A stretch of 64,000 bases of DNA from Pseudomonas alloputida (GTDB taxonomy: Bacteria > Pseudomonadota > Gammaproteobacteria > Pseudomonadales > Pseudomonadaceae): contig NZ_CP128540.1 of assembly GCF_021283545.2 (NCBI RefSeq), forward strand, positions 841,501-905,500, read 5' to 3'. The position numbers and the translations under genes are program-made. The notes under the pieces were generated by a model. The model was given only the letters and a program-made list of their open reading frames with translations. It did not search any database and had not been told where the DNA came from. This document shows, one piece after another, positions 36,879-47,265 of this stretch (position 1 is its first letter; each line of letters opens with the position of its first letter).

Positions 36879-37577
36879 TCAACGCGCCAGCGGCCACAGG
36901 CTACTAAGGTCCAGCGTCTCCAGGACCAGTTCCGGTTCTCTCTGAGGCCACCGGCGCAGCAACTCCTCTGCGGCACTGCCGGGCGTCCACGCCTCCGGTA
37001 TCGCCTGTGCCGACGTTACCGTAACCTTCAACGATTGTGGCGCTACGATGGTCAGTGCTACCCCTTGGTCCTCAAGGGCCTTACGCTGCTCACGCAGCCA
37101 TTGCGGCAAGTTGTTCCAGCCCGCAGTCACCTGTGTCGGTGCAAACAGCTGCAACGCCGAATAGCGGTTGAAAAGCCCCATCACCTGGGGCGACTGCCCC
37201 TTTGTCAGCAACGGCAGCGCTTTGCTCAGGCAATGCTCTGCGGCCAGCTGGTTGGTGGTGACGATCGCTTCGATCAGCTCACTGTCACTGACATTGTCTG
37301 GCAGGTAATCGGTGGTGCCGGTGTTGAGAATCAGCCCGTCCAGCGAACACCAGGCATGGCAAATCTGTTGGCACGCATCGGTGACGTGTTGTTCTTCCTG
37401 CAACTGCCACGGCAAACGCAACAATTGGTTGCCGTAGCGTGCCCCCAAATCATCCAGTGCATCGCTATCCTTGCCACTCGCGGCAACGCGATGTCCTTCA
37501 TCGAGCATCCGCTCCACCAAAGCCAAGCCAAGTCCGTTGCTTGCGCCTGTAACCCAAAAACTACGCGAGTTAATCAA
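36879..37577 (-). CDS. Short-chain dehydrogenase/reductase
   Basis: 232 residues. The N-terminal dinucleotide motif is VTGASNGLGLALVERM; the middle has LILNTGTTDY in place of the usual NNAG, and the normal YxxxK active site is not clear (NRYSALQLF is the likely place), so activity may be unusual. It starts with TTG overlapping the phrB stop by four bases. It is the last gene of the light-responsive ybgA-pplR1-phrB-SDR operon. Substrate unknown. Confidence 0.82.
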   Translation of the reverse strand: MINSRSFWVTGASNGLGLALVERMLDEGHRVAASGKDSDALDDLGARYGNQLLRLPWQLQEEQHVTDACQQICHAWCSLDGLILNTGTTDYLPDNVSDSELIEAIVTTNQLAAEHCLSKALPLLTKGQSPQVMGLFNRYSALQLFAPTQVTAGWNNLPQWLREQRKALEDQGVALTIVAPQSLKVTVTSAQAIPEAWTPGSAAEELLRRWPQREPELVLETLDLSSLWPLAR

Positions 37578-39016
37578 GACGTTATCCCCTGATTCTGCCG
37601 GCGTGGCAGCCCTTTGAATGCTTCCAGGGCCCGCTGGCGACTGCTGCTGAGATCTACGATTGGACTTAGGTACGAAGTATTACCGAAAAGGTCCGTCGAT
37701 TTAATGGGTTGATGGATGGCTTTTTCATCGAGCTCCTGTAGTTCCGGTACCCAGTGGCGAATGAACCGACCCTGTGGATCGAAGCGCTGCGACTGTGAAA
37801 CCGGGTTGAAGATACGGAAATAGGGCACCGCGTCGGTGCCGGTGGAAGCACTCCACTGCCAACCCCCGTTGTTGGCGGCCAGGTCGCCGTCTATCAGGTG
37901 GCGCATGAAGTGCCGCTCGCCCTTGCGCCAGTCAATCAGCAGGTTCTTGCTGAGGAACATGGCCACGACCATGCGCAAGCGGTTGTGCATCCACCCGGTG
38001 TGCAGCAATTGGCGCATGGCGGCATCAATGATCGGGAAGCCGGTGCGGCCCTGCTCCCAGGCCGCCAGGTCTGCCGGGGCGTCACGCCAGGGCAGGGCTT
38101 CGGTCTGGGCGCGGAAGGCGCGGTGGCGCGAGACCTGTGGATAACCGCTCAGGATGTGCTTGTAGAACTCACGCCAGAGTAGCTCATTGATCCAGGTCTG
38201 CACGCCTGTGCTGCCACTGTCGAACTCGCCCCGGTTGCCGGCCAGTGCACCGTGCAAGCATTGGCGGGGCGAAATCACGCCGGCGGCCAGGTAGGGGGAA
38301 AGCTGGCTGGTACCAGGCTTGGCAGGCAAGTCGCGCAAGTGGTGGTAGTCGTCGATGGTTTCGTCCAGGAAGCGTGACAGGCGGGACTGTGCCTCAGCTT
38401 CACCGGCTGGCCAGTGGTCGCGCAATGCGGGCGTGGTTTTTCCGAACCCCTCTACATGTTGCGGGATTGGGTCGCTGCCGATGTTCAGCGGGGCCTGGCG
38501 CTTCACCCGCCGTGCCAGGGCGGGCAGGCTGCGGTGCAGATGCTCAAGGCAGGTCTTCTTGAACTGGCTGAACACCTGGAAGTAATCGCCACTGCGAGTG
38601 AGTACGGTGCCCGGACGGAAGAACAGCTGGTCGAGGTGGCTGTGCGCCTGGATGGCCGACTTTTCCAACATTGCGCGGGTGGCATCATCCCGGCGCTGCT
38701 CATTGATGCCGTACTCCTCGTTCCAGTGCACGCTTTGCACCTGATGTTGGCGGCAGATATCGAGCACCGCCTGTGGCGCCTGGTCCCAGGTATCGATTGT
38801 GCGGATCAGCAGGGGGATGTTCAGCTTTTCCAGTGATTGGCGCAGGTCATGCAGGTTACGTAGCCAGAAGTCGACTTTGCAGTCGGCATCGTCATGGGCT
38901 TGCCATTGTCCGGGGCTGACCAGCCACAGGGCGATGGTCGGGCCGCGTTCGGTAGAGGCGCTGAGTGCAGTGTTGTCATCGATACGCAGGTCGCTGCGCA
39001 GCCAGGTCAGGTGCAT
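37574..39016 (-). CDS. phrB: Deoxyribodipyrimidine photolyase
   Basis: 480 residues. It repairs cyclobutane pyrimidine dimers with blue light. The N-terminal antenna domain starts MHLTWLRSDLRIDDNTALS; the FAD domain holds TSQLSPYLAAGVISPRQ, WINELLWREFY, and the conserved NNGGWQWSASTGTDAVPYFRIFNP segment split over two lines of the family signature. The start overlaps the MerR stop by 10 bases. Confidence 0.97.
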   Translation of the reverse strand: MHLTWLRSDLRIDDNTALSASTERGPTIALWLVSPGQWQAHDDADCKVDFWLRNLHDLRQSLEKLNIPLLIRTIDTWDQAPQAVLDICRQHQVQSVHWNEEYGINEQRRDDATRAMLEKSAIQAHSHLDQLFFRPGTVLTRSGDYFQVFSQFKKTCLEHLHRSLPALARRVKRQAPLNIGSDPIPQHVEGFGKTTPALRDHWPAGEAEAQSRLSRFLDETIDDYHHLRDLPAKPGTSQLSPYLAAGVISPRQCLHGALAGNRGEFDSGSTGVQTWINELLWREFYKHILSGYPQVSRHRAFRAQTEALPWRDAPADLAAWEQGRTGFPIIDAAMRQLLHTGWMHNRLRMVVAMFLSKNLLIDWRKGERHFMRHLIDGDLAANNGGWQWSASTGTDAVPYFRIFNPVSQSQRFDPQGRFIRHWVPELQELDEKAIHQPIKSTDLFGNTSYLSPIVDLSSSRQRALEAFKGLPRRQNQGITS

Positions 39017-39906
39017 GGGGGATTTATCTCTACAGGCTGTCGAACATGGGCTTGAAGCACGCGCAATGCCGCCTGCGGGGTGTCGAACAGGAAAAGGTCG
39101 GGCAGCTCAAAAGCCTTCAAGCGGGTTTCATGCAGGGCCAGCGTGGCACCGCCCAGCAGCTTGGGGATCGGCAAGCCTTGCAGGGTGCGCAGCAACGCCT
39201 TGTCGTCGATGCGTGGCCCCAGGTGCAGGAGTAAGGCGCGTGGTTTGAGCGCGTTGACGGCGCTTAGCAATTGCGGGCCTGCGACGGGCTGCTCGAGCAC
39301 CTCGACCGGGAAGCCATTGCTGGTGAGTAGCCAGGCGCACAACCATAAGTCCGGGCTGAAGGTGCGTTCGCTGTCTTCGGCCAGCAACACGGCAGGCCCT
39401 TGCAGCAGCTGGTTGTCGTGGTACACGCGGGCACCGAGCTTGCTGCGCAGCCAGCTGTGAAAAAACACCTGCTCCAGCCGAGCGTTGAAGTAATTGCGCC
39501 AGCGCAGGTCGAGCATGTCGAGGAGCGGCAGCAGCAATTGCTCGCACAGGGTGACCGCCGGGTACAGCGCCATGGCCTGGTTGAGTTGCTGGTCGAGGGC
39601 GCGCTGTGAAAGGCCGGCGATGGCTTCGATCAGCTGGAATTGCCGGGCTTGCCAGTCACCCTTCGGTGGGGTGCTGGCGGGTTTGTCGAGCAACTCGCGG
39701 ACTTGGCCGACCGACGCGCCACGCTGCAGCCAAGCCAGAACGGCTTCGACGCGTTCGACCTGCTCAAGTGGGTACAGGCGATGCCCCTTGGCGGTGCGCT
39801 GTGGCTTGAGCAACCCATACCGGCGCTCCCAGGCGCGCAGGGTGACCGGGTTGACGCCAGTGCGACGGGCAAGTTCGCCGATGGGCAGCAAGTCCTCAGA
39901 CCGCAT
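39007..39906 (-). CDS. pplR1: LitR/CarH-type MerR regulator, class II (PplR1-like)
   Basis: 299 residues. Residues 5-75 form the MerR helix-turn-helix (IGELARRTGVNPVTLRAWERRYGLLKPQRTAKGHRLY). The rest resembles the B12-binding module of CarH/LitR, but the segment that should hold the DxHxxG ligand reads EDSERTFSPD, so the His is absent, as expected for class II LitR that do not use adenosylcobalamin. In P. putida KT2440 PplR1 represses phrB and other genes in the dark, from published work. It overlaps the genes on both sides. Confidence 0.88.
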   Translation of the reverse strand: MRSEDLLPIGELARRTGVNPVTLRAWERRYGLLKPQRTAKGHRLYPLEQVERVEAVLAWLQRGASVGQVRELLDKPASTPPKGDWQARQFQLIEAIAGLSQRALDQQLNQAMALYPAVTLCEQLLLPLLDMLDLRWRNYFNARLEQVFFHSWLRSKLGARVYHDNQLLQGPAVLLAEDSERTFSPDLWLCAWLLTSNGFPVEVLEQPVAGPQLLSAVNALKPRALLLHLGPRIDDKALLRTLQGLPIPKLLGGATLALHETRLKAFELPDLFLFDTPQAALRVLQAHVRQPVEINPPCT

Positions 39907-40864
39907 TGCGCAAGCCCAGGCTCTCGGGGTGAGGCTGCAGGTAGGCTTGTTGCTGCAGGTAGGGGTCTGGGTGCTTGCGCAAATGGTGTTTGAGCAAGGT
40001 CAGTGGCACTACCAGTGGTACCACGCCTTGTTGGTATTGGCCGATGACTGCCTGCAACTCCGCCTTGTCCTGCTGCGTCAGGGCATCCTTGAAGTAGCCG
40101 CTCAGGTGCTGCAGCACGTTACTGTGGGTGCCGCGGCTGGCGCAGCGGCGCAGGGCCTGCATCAGCTGGCTGAAATAGCGCGGGCCGATGCTCTGTGGTT
40201 CATCAGCCTTGCTCATGCTGCCAAGCAGGCGGCCGAGGGTGCGATAGGCCTGGGGATTGTTGGCCATCAGCAAATACTTGTAGCGCGAATGAAAGCGCAC
40301 CAGCGCGCCACGGTTCAGGCCCTCGGCCAGCAGGCGCTGCCAGTCGGCGTAGGCGTAAACGCGGCTTATGAAGTTCTCGCGCAGCACAGGGTCATGCAGG
40401 CGGCCTTCTTCTTCTACTGGCAGGTCCGGGCGCAATGCGCAGAAAGCCTGGGCATAGACGCCACGGCCACCATGCACGGCCGGGTGGCCGTTGTCCTGAT
40501 AAACCTTTACCCGTTCCAGGCCGCATGAAGGTGACTTCTGCATGAAGATGTAGCCGCAGATGTCGTCAAGCTCGTTGGCCATCTGCTCGCCATAGGTGCG
40601 CAGCGGGTCGGTCAGGTCCTTGCCGGGGTCGCGGGTGCCGACCACTTCGGGTTGCTCGGGGTTGCCGACCAGGCGAATCGGGTCGCGCGGGACACCCAAG
40701 CCGATTGCCACTTCCGGACACACGGGTAGCCAGTCGAAGTGCTGTTCCAGCTGTTTACGGCACAGGTCGGAGGCCTTGTGGCCGCCGTTGTAGCGCACGC
40801 TGTGCCCGGTCAGGCAGGCGCTGATGGCGATACGCGGCTTGCTGTGGGCGGAAGGGTCGTGCAT
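39896..40864 (-). CDS. DUF523 (TudS-like) and DUF1722 (YbgA) fusion protein
   Basis: 322 residues. The first ~155 are DUF523 with three conserved Cys in ISACLTG, LPVCPE and SPSCGLERV, which in the TudS thiouracil desulfurase bind a 4Fe-4S cluster. The C-terminal part is DUF1722/YbgA. From recall this family often sits next to photolyase genes. It is the first gene of the light operon, right behind the PplR1-like sites. Confidence 0.9.
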   Translation of the reverse strand: MHDPSAHSKPRIAISACLTGHSVRYNGGHKASDLCRKQLEQHFDWLPVCPEVAIGLGVPRDPIRLVGNPEQPEVVGTRDPGKDLTDPLRTYGEQMANELDDICGYIFMQKSPSCGLERVKVYQDNGHPAVHGGRGVYAQAFCALRPDLPVEEEGRLHDPVLRENFISRVYAYADWQRLLAEGLNRGALVRFHSRYKYLLMANNPQAYRTLGRLLGSMSKADEPQSIGPRYFSQLMQALRRCASRGTHSNVLQHLSGYFKDALTQQDKAELQAVIGQYQQGVVPLVVPLTLLKHHLRKHPDPYLQQQAYLQPHPESLGLRNAV

Positions 40865-40885
40865 GGCTGCCTCCGAAAATAAACC

Positions 40886-40909
40886 TGTACGTGACTCGAA
40901 ACTTGTACA
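40886..40909 (-). promoter_or_regulatory. PplR1-like box upstream of the light operon
   Basis: TGTACG, 12 bases, TGTACA. The published PplR1 consensus is T(G/A)TACA-N12-TGTA(C/T)A, so there is one mismatch. The box is 21 bases before the DUF523 start. It is also embedded in a longer inverted repeat (AATAAACCTGTAC and GTACAGGTTTATT). Confidence 0.75.
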
Positions 40910-40935
40910 GGTTTATTTCAGCACAGCGCTGAAGT

Positions 40936-40959
40936 TATGCAAACTAGTATTTTTGTATA
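40936..40959 (-). promoter_or_regulatory. Second, weaker PplR1-like box
   Basis: TATGCA, 12 bases, TGTATA: one mismatch to the consensus, with the same N12 spacing, 26 bases beyond the first box. Confidence 0.4.
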
Positions 40960-40967
40960 GTTCGGCA

Positions 40968-41993
<1,026 letters not shown>

Positions 41994-42004
41994 TCAGGCA
42001 AACC

Positions 42005-42028
42005 TGTACAATGCCAAAATTATGTATA
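42005..42028. promoter_or_regulatory. PplR1-like box in the divergent FAD oxidoreductase/yfcH promoter
   Basis: TGTACA, 12 bases, TGTATA: a perfect fit to T(G/A)TACA-N12-TGTA(C/T)A. It lies 51 bases before the oxidoreductase start and 113 before yfcH and could control both. Confidence 0.8.
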
Positions 42029-42140
42029 AGGTTATTCCGTGTTGGCGGCAGGTTGGCCTATGTTTATCCGAGAGCGTCGGGTCAAAAAAGTGCCTTGCTG
42101 TTAAAAATAGACCACCGACGCATTCTGCGAGGACACAGCC

Positions 42141-43046
42141 ATGCATATATTGCTGACAGGTGGCACCGGTTTGATTGGCAAGCATCTGTGCCAGTACTGG
42201 CTGGGCCAAGGGCATCGGCTTACGGTTTGGAGCAGGCGTCCTGAACAGGTGGCGAAAATCTGTGGTAGCGGGGTGCGTGGTATCGCGCGCCTGGAGCAGT
42301 TAGAGGCCGACGATCATCTTGATGCGGTGGTCAACCTTGCCGGTGCGCCGATTGCCGACAGGCCCTGGACGGCCGCCCGGCGCAACGTGCTGTGGGCCAG
42401 CCGTGTCACCCTTACCGAGCAATTGCTGGCTTGGTTGGGCACCCGTGAGCAGCGCCCGGAGGTGTTGATCTCCGGCTCTGCGGTAGGTTGGTACGGAGAC
42501 GGTGGCGAACGCGAACTGACCGAGGCCTCTCCCCCGGTGCGTGAAGATTTCGCCAGCCAGTTGTGTATTGCCTGGGAAGAGACCGCCCAGCGTTCGCAAG
42601 CGCAGGGAATACGCGTGGTACTGGTCCGTACCGGCCTGGTGCTGGCCAGCGATGGCGGCTTTTTGTCGCGCCTGCGCATGCCCTTCAAACTGGGGCTGGG
42701 CGGGCCTTTGGGCAATGGGCGGCAATGGATGCCCTGGGTTCATATAGACGACCAGGTCGCCCTGATTGATTTTCTCTTGCAGCACAAGGATGCCAGCGGT
42801 CCTTATAATGCCTGCGCGCCGGAGCCTGTGCGCAACCGTGAGTTTGCCAGGCGACTGGGCCGCGCCCTGCATCGGCCGGCGCTGTTGCCAGTGCCGGCAT
42901 TGCTGCTCAAGGCCGGGCTTGGCGAGATGTCCACCTTGCTGCTGGGAGGCCAGCGGGCGCGCCCGGTACGCTTGCTGGAAGCCGGCTTCACCTTCCGCTT
43001 CAACGATCTGCAATCGGCGCTGGACAACCTGTCCAGTCGCCTCTGA
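42141..43046 (+). CDS. yfcH: TIGR01777 NAD(P)-dependent epimerase (YfcH-like)
   Basis: 301 residues, extended SDR fold. The cofactor motif is [34 protein letters not shown] and [10 protein letters not shown] are characteristic of this family, and a DUF1731 tail ends the protein ([19 protein letters not shown]). Physiological substrate unknown. It is read toward hemH with a 13-base gap. Confidence 0.93.
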   Translation: MHILLTGGTGLIGKHLCQYWLGQGHRLTVWSRRPEQVAKICGSGVRGIARLEQLEADDHLDAVVNLAGAPIADRPWTAARRNVLWASRVTLTEQLLAWLGTREQRPEVLISGSAVGWYGDGGERELTEASPPVREDFASQLCIAWEETAQRSQAQGIRVVLVRTGLVLASDGGFLSRLRMPFKLGLGGPLGNGRQWMPWVHIDDQVALIDFLLQHKDASGPYNACAPEPVRNREFARRLGRALHRPALLPVPALLLKAGLGEMSTLLLGGQRARPVRLLEAGFTFRFNDLQSALDNLSSRL

Positions 43047-43059
43047 CATAGGACGCTGC

Positions 43060-44076
43060 ATGACCGATCACGCCCTGCTGCTGGTCAACCTGGGTTCCCC
43101 GGCCTCCACCTCGGTGGCCGATGTGCGCCGCTACCTCAACCAGTTCCTCATGGACCCGTACGTGATCGACCTGCCGTGGCCGGTGCGGCGTTTGCTGGTG
43201 TCGCTGGTCCTGATCAAGCGCCCGGAGCAGTCGGCACATGCCTACGCTTCGATCTGGTGGGAGGAGGGCTCGCCTCTGGTAGTGCTGACCCGTCGCCTGC
43301 AGGCCGCGATGGCCGAGCACTGGCCCCATGGCCCGGTGGAAATCGCCATGCGCTACGGCCAGCCGGCCTTGCCTGATGTGTTGGCGCGGCTGGCCGCCCA
43401 AGGTGTGCGCAAGGTGACTTTGGCACCGCTTTATCCACAGTTCGCCGACAGCACGGTGACCACTGTGATCGAGCAGGCAAAACAGACGGTCAGCGAGCAC
43501 CAGTTACCGTTGCAGATGCGCGTGCTGCAGCCGTTCTATGAGCACCCGGCGTACATCGAGGCGCTGGCAGCCAGCGCCCGGCCGTACCTGGAGCAGGGTT
43601 ACGACCACCTGCTACTGAGCTTCCATGGTTTGCCGGAACGGCACCTGAAGAAACTGTTTCCGAAGGGGGTCAAGCACGACCTGCGCGCTGCCGATTGCTG
43701 CCACGGTGCAACCGCCGAAGTAAGTTCGGTTTGCTATCGCGGGCAATGCCTGGCTACGGCCAAAGCCTTTGCGCAGAGCATGGGCATACCGGATGGCAAA
43801 TGGTCGGTATCGTTCCAGTCGCGGCTGGGCCGGGACAAGTGGATCGAACCCTACACCGAGACGCGGCTGGATGAGCTGGCCAAGGCCGGTGTGAAGAAGC
43901 TGCTGGTGATGTGCCCGGCGTTTGTGGCGGATTGCATCGAGACGCTGGAAGAGATAGGCATGCGTGGCAGCGAGCAGTTTGTCGAGGCGGGCGGCCAGGA
44001 GCTGGTGCTGGTGCCGTGCCTGAATGATCACCCGGAGTGGGTGAGGGTGTTGGCTGATATGTGTGAAAAGGCCTGA
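43060..44076 (+). CDS. hemH: Ferrochelatase
   Basis: 338 residues from ATG 43060. It inserts Fe2+ in protoporphyrin IX, the last haem step. The start [21 protein letters not shown], the catalytic His in [12 protein letters not shown] and the Glu-rich C-terminal site [15 protein letters not shown] are present. Further upstream frame is rejected because it lies inside yfcH. Confidence 0.97.
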   Translation: MTDHALLLVNLGSPASTSVADVRRYLNQFLMDPYVIDLPWPVRRLLVSLVLIKRPEQSAHAYASIWWEEGSPLVVLTRRLQAAMAEHWPHGPVEIAMRYGQPALPDVLARLAAQGVRKVTLAPLYPQFADSTVTTVIEQAKQTVSEHQLPLQMRVLQPFYEHPAYIEALAASARPYLEQGYDHLLLSFHGLPERHLKKLFPKGVKHDLRAADCCHGATAEVSSVCYRGQCLATAKAFAQSMGIPDGKWSVSFQSRLGRDKWIEPYTETRLDELAKAGVKKLLVMCPAFVADCIETLEEIGMRGSEQFVEAGGQELVLVPCLNDHPEWVRVLADMCEKA

Positions 44077-44080
44077 ATCG

Positions 44081-44103
44081 AAGGGGCCGCTTTGCGGCCC
44101 CTT
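44081..44103. terminator. Bidirectional hairpin between hemH and uraA
   Basis: Arms AAGGGGCCGC and GCGGCCCCTT with a TTT loop between the two converging genes. Confidence 0.75.
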
Positions 44104-44111
44104 CCGACCGG

Positions 44112-45377
44112 TCATACATCCAGCTTCTTGTGCTTCCAGCTGTCATTACCCGGCAGAATCAGGTTCAGGGCAATAGCCACAATGGCGCACAGGGCGATGC
44201 CCTTCAGGCCCCAGTCATCCGGGCCGTCACCGCTGCCGATCAGCACGCCGCCGATACCGAACACCAGTGTCACCGAGACGATCACCAGGTTGCGTGCCTC
44301 GCCCAGGTCAATCTTGTGGCGGATCATGGTGTTCATGCCCACCGCTGCAATCGAGCCGAACAGCAGGCAAAGAATGCCGCCCATCACCGGCACCGGGATG
44401 CTCTGCAGCAGCGCGCCGAACTTGCCGATGAACGCAAGGGTAATGGCGAAGACCGCCGCCCAGGTCATGATCTTCGGGTTGTAGTTCTTGGTCAGCATCA
44501 CCGCGCCGGTCACTTCGGCATAGGTGGTGTTGGGCGGGCCGCCGAACAGGCCGGCTGCAGTAGTCGCCAGGCCGTCGCCCAGCAACGTCCGGTGCAGGCC
44601 AGGCTTTTTCAGGTAGTCACGGCCGGTCACGCTGCCCACTGCAATCACCCCGCCGATATGCTCGATCGCCGGCGCCAGCGCAACCGGGACGATGAACAGA
44701 ATGGCCTGCCAGTTGAACGCAGGGGCGGTGAAATTGGGAATTTCCAGCCACGGTGCGGCAGCGATCCTGGCGGTGTCGACCACGCCAAAGGCGAACGACA
44801 GGGCAAAGCCCACCAGCACGCCGGAGATGATGGGTACCAGGCGGAAAATGCCCTTGCCGAATACGGCAACGATCAAGGTTGTCAGCAGCGCTGGCATCGA
44901 GATCAGCATGGCCGTCTTGTACGGCATCAGTGCCGTACCGTCCCCACCTTTGCCCATCGCCATGTTGGCGGCGATCGGTGCCATGGCCAGGCCGATGGAG
45001 ATGATCACCGGGCCGATCACCACCGGCGGCAGCATGCGGTCGATGAAACCGGTGCCTTTGATTTTTACCATCAGCCCCATGAAGGTGTACACGAAGCCGG
45101 CAGCCATTACGCCACCCATGGTCTCGGCAAGGCCGAACTGGCCTTTGGCGAGGATGATCGGCGTGATGAAGGCAAAGCTCGAGGCCAGGAACACCGGTAC
45201 CTGACGACCGGTGACCAGCTGGAATAGCAGCGTGCCGATGCCGGCGGTGAACAGCGCGACGTTTGGGTCGAGGCCGGTGATCAGGGGCATCAGCACCAGC
45301 GCGCCGAATGCCACGAAGAGCATCTGCGCGCCCGAAACGACCTGGCGCCAGAGCGGGTCGTTGAAGCCGTCCTGCAT
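44112..45377 (-). CDS. uraA: Uracil permease (NCS2 family)
   Basis: 421 residues with 14 expected helices. The start DPLWRQVVSGAQMLFVAFGALVLMPLITGLDPNVALFTAGIGTLLF and the middle LAPAIEHIGGVIAVGSVTGRD (with the substrate-site Glu and His) are typical of UraA. It imports uracil with H+. It begins 2 bases after upp and forms an upp-uraA salvage operon. Confidence 0.96.
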   Translation of the reverse strand: MQDGFNDPLWRQVVSGAQMLFVAFGALVLMPLITGLDPNVALFTAGIGTLLFQLVTGRQVPVFLASSFAFITPIILAKGQFGLAETMGGVMAAGFVYTFMGLMVKIKGTGFIDRMLPPVVIGPVIISIGLAMAPIAANMAMGKGGDGTALMPYKTAMLISMPALLTTLIVAVFGKGIFRLVPIISGVLVGFALSFAFGVVDTARIAAAPWLEIPNFTAPAFNWQAILFIVPVALAPAIEHIGGVIAVGSVTGRDYLKKPGLHRTLLGDGLATTAAGLFGGPPNTTYAEVTGAVMLTKNYNPKIMTWAAVFAITLAFIGKFGALLQSIPVPVMGGILCLLFGSIAAVGMNTMIRHKIDLGEARNLVIVSVTLVFGIGGVLIGSGDGPDDWGLKGIALCAIVAIALNLILPGNDSWKHKKLDV

Positions 45378-45379
45378 GG

Positions 45380-46018
45380 TCAGGCGTCCTTTTGCTTGGT
45401 GCCGAAGATCTTGTCACCGACATCACCCAGGCCTGGCACGATGTAGCCGTGCTCGTTCAGGCGCTGGTCGATCGAGGCGGTGTAGATCTTCACGTCCGGG
45501 TGGGCTTTTTCCACCACCTCGATGCCTTCTGGTGCGGCGACAAGCACCATGGCGCGAATCTCTTTGCAGCCGGCCTTTTTCAGCAGGTCGATGGTGGCAA
45601 CCATCGAGCCGCCGGTGGCCAGCATCGGGTCGATGATCAGGGCCAGGCGCTGGTTGATGTCCGGCGCGAGCTTTTCCAGATAGGTGTGGGCTTCGAGGGT
45701 TTCTTCGTTTCGGGCAACGCCGACGGCGCTGACCTTGGCCCCCGGGATCAGGCTGAGCACGCCGTCGAGCATGCCGATGCCGGCGCGCAGGATCGGTACT
45801 ACGGTGATCTTCTTGCCGGCGATTTTTTCAACCGAGACCTTGCCACACCAGCCGTCGATCTCGTAGGTTTCGAGGGGCAGGTCCTGGGTGGCTTCATACG
45901 TCAGGAGCGCGCCGACTTCCTGGGCGAGTTCGCGAAAATTCTTGGTGCTGATATCGGCACGGCGCATCAGGCCAAGCTTGTGGCGGATCAGCGGATGGCG
46001 GATCTCACGAGTGGGCAT
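45380..46018 (-). CDS. upp: Uracil phosphoribosyltransferase
   Basis: 212 residues. It makes UMP from uracil and PRPP. PRPP loop: [22 protein letters not shown]; uracil region at the C terminus: [24 protein letters not shown]. It is the first gene of the upp-uraA operon, divergent from hpt. Confidence 0.97.
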   Translation of the reverse strand: MPTREIRHPLIRHKLGLMRRADISTKNFRELAQEVGALLTYEATQDLPLETYEIDGWCGKVSVEKIAGKKITVVPILRAGIGMLDGVLSLIPGAKVSAVGVARNEETLEAHTYLEKLAPDINQRLALIIDPMLATGGSMVATIDLLKKAGCKEIRAMVLVAAPEGIEVVEKAHPDVKIYTASIDQRLNEHGYIVPGLGDVGDKIFGTKQKDA

Positions 46019-46180
46019 AGGGGAGGGCTCCGAAAGGCGGGCAAAAAAACCGCGCTAGATTAATCTATTCAGCCTGTGCTGTCGTCTGGTCATTCTGGAC
46101 GTTAGTCCATAAATGCTTGATCTGTGACGAGCGGATGCGTACCTTTGCCCGCTTTTCCAAAATGCCCCCCGGAGCGCGCC

Positions 46181-46738
46181 ATGTCCGCCGATCTCGAGCA
46201 TATCCGTCAAGTCATGCATGAAGCTGACTGCCTGTACACCGAAGCCGAAGTCGAAGCGGCCATCGCCAAAGTCGGCGAGCAGATCTGCAAGGACCTGCAC
46301 GACAAGAACCCGGTTGTGTTCTGCGTGATGAACGGTGGCCTGATCTTCTCCGGCAAACTGCTGACCCACCTGCAGTTCCCGCTGGAAGCCTCGTACCTGC
46401 ATGCTACCCGCTACCGCAACCAGACCAGCGGTGGCGAGCTTTTCTGGAAGGCCAAGCCGGAAGTGTCGTTCATCGACCGTGACGTGTTGATCGTTGACGA
46501 TATCCTCGACGAAGGCCACACCCTCAGCACCATCATCGAGTTTTGCAAGCATGCCGGCGCCCGCTCGGTGTACACCGCTGTGCTGATCGACAAGGACCAC
46601 GACCGCAAGGCAAGCCCTGACCTCAAGGCCAACTATGTGGGCCTGCCTTGTGTCGATCGCTATATCTTCGGTTACGGCATGGACTACAAAGGTTACTGGC
46701 GCAACGCTAACGGCATCTTCGCCGTAAAGGGGCTGTAA
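46181..46738 (+). CDS. hpt: Hypoxanthine-guanine phosphoribosyltransferase
   Basis: 185 residues from ATG 46181, with GGAG 7-10 bases upstream. It salvages hypoxanthine or guanine with PRPP. PRPP loop: VLIVDDILDEGHTL; the substrate region is VGLPCVDRYIFGYGMDYKGYWRN. It is followed 2 bases later by wbuC-like gene. Confidence 0.94.
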   Translation: MSADLEHIRQVMHEADCLYTEAEVEAAIAKVGEQICKDLHDKNPVVFCVMNGGLIFSGKLLTHLQFPLEASYLHATRYRNQTSGGELFWKAKPEVSFIDRDVLIVDDILDEGHTLSTIIEFCKHAGARSVYTAVLIDKDHDRKASPDLKANYVGLPCVDRYIFGYGMDYKGYWRNANGIFAVKGL

Positions 46739-46740
46739 CC

Positions 46741-47214
46741 GTGCGCCAGCCTGCGTTCATCGACCAATCGCTGTTCGCCGGGCTGGCCGAAAAGGCCGCT
46801 GCCAACCCGCGCGGGCGGCAGCACCATAACTTTCACGCTATGGAAGAGCCCTGCCACCGCATGGCCGTCGGGCTGCAACCAAGCACCTACATTCCGCCGC
46901 ATCGCCATTTGAGCGCCGACAAGGCTGAAACCTTGATAGCGCTCAAGGGGCGTTTTGGCCTGTTGATCTTCGATGAACAAGGCGCGGTGACTGACAAGCG
47001 GGTGCTGCAGGCCGGTGGCGACTGTCTGGGTGTGGATCTGGCGCCTGGTACCTACCATGGCTTGGTGGTGCTGGAGCCTGACAGCATCCTGTTCGAGTGC
47101 AAGGCTGGGCCATACCGACCAGTGGGCGAGGGCGAGCACGCACACTGGGCGCCGCGCGAGGGTGAGGCCGGCGTGGCCGATTACCAGGCCTGGATGCGCG
47201 CGCAGTTCGATTGA
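46741..47214 (+). CDS. WbuC-family cupin metalloprotein
   Basis: 157 residues, GTG start. Cupin motif 1 is in PPHRHLSADKAETLIALKGRFGLLIFDE and the second in VDLAPGTYHGLVVLEPDSILFECKAGPY; the C-terminal WAPREGE follows. WbuC proteins are often near O-antigen genes but here it follows hpt. Role unknown. Confidence 0.88.
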   Translation: MRQPAFIDQSLFAGLAEKAAANPRGRQHHNFHAMEEPCHRMAVGLQPSTYIPPHRHLSADKAETLIALKGRFGLLIFDEQGAVTDKRVLQAGGDCLGVDLAPGTYHGLVVLEPDSILFECKAGPYRPVGEGEHAHWAPREGEAGVADYQAWMRAQFD

Positions 47215-47265
47215 TACTGCCTGTACCCGGCGTGCTAGAGTGCTCCTTCATACAAGGAGCCTCAC

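Noticed and set aside
39007..39906. Adenosylcobalamin-binding CarH-type photoreceptor
   Set aside because: The DxHxxG ligand segment is replaced by EDSERTF, so B12 binding is unlikely.
44130..45227. Plus-strand frame of 365 codons opposite uraA
   Set aside because: Antisense shadow rich in His, Gln and Arg; uraA is certain.
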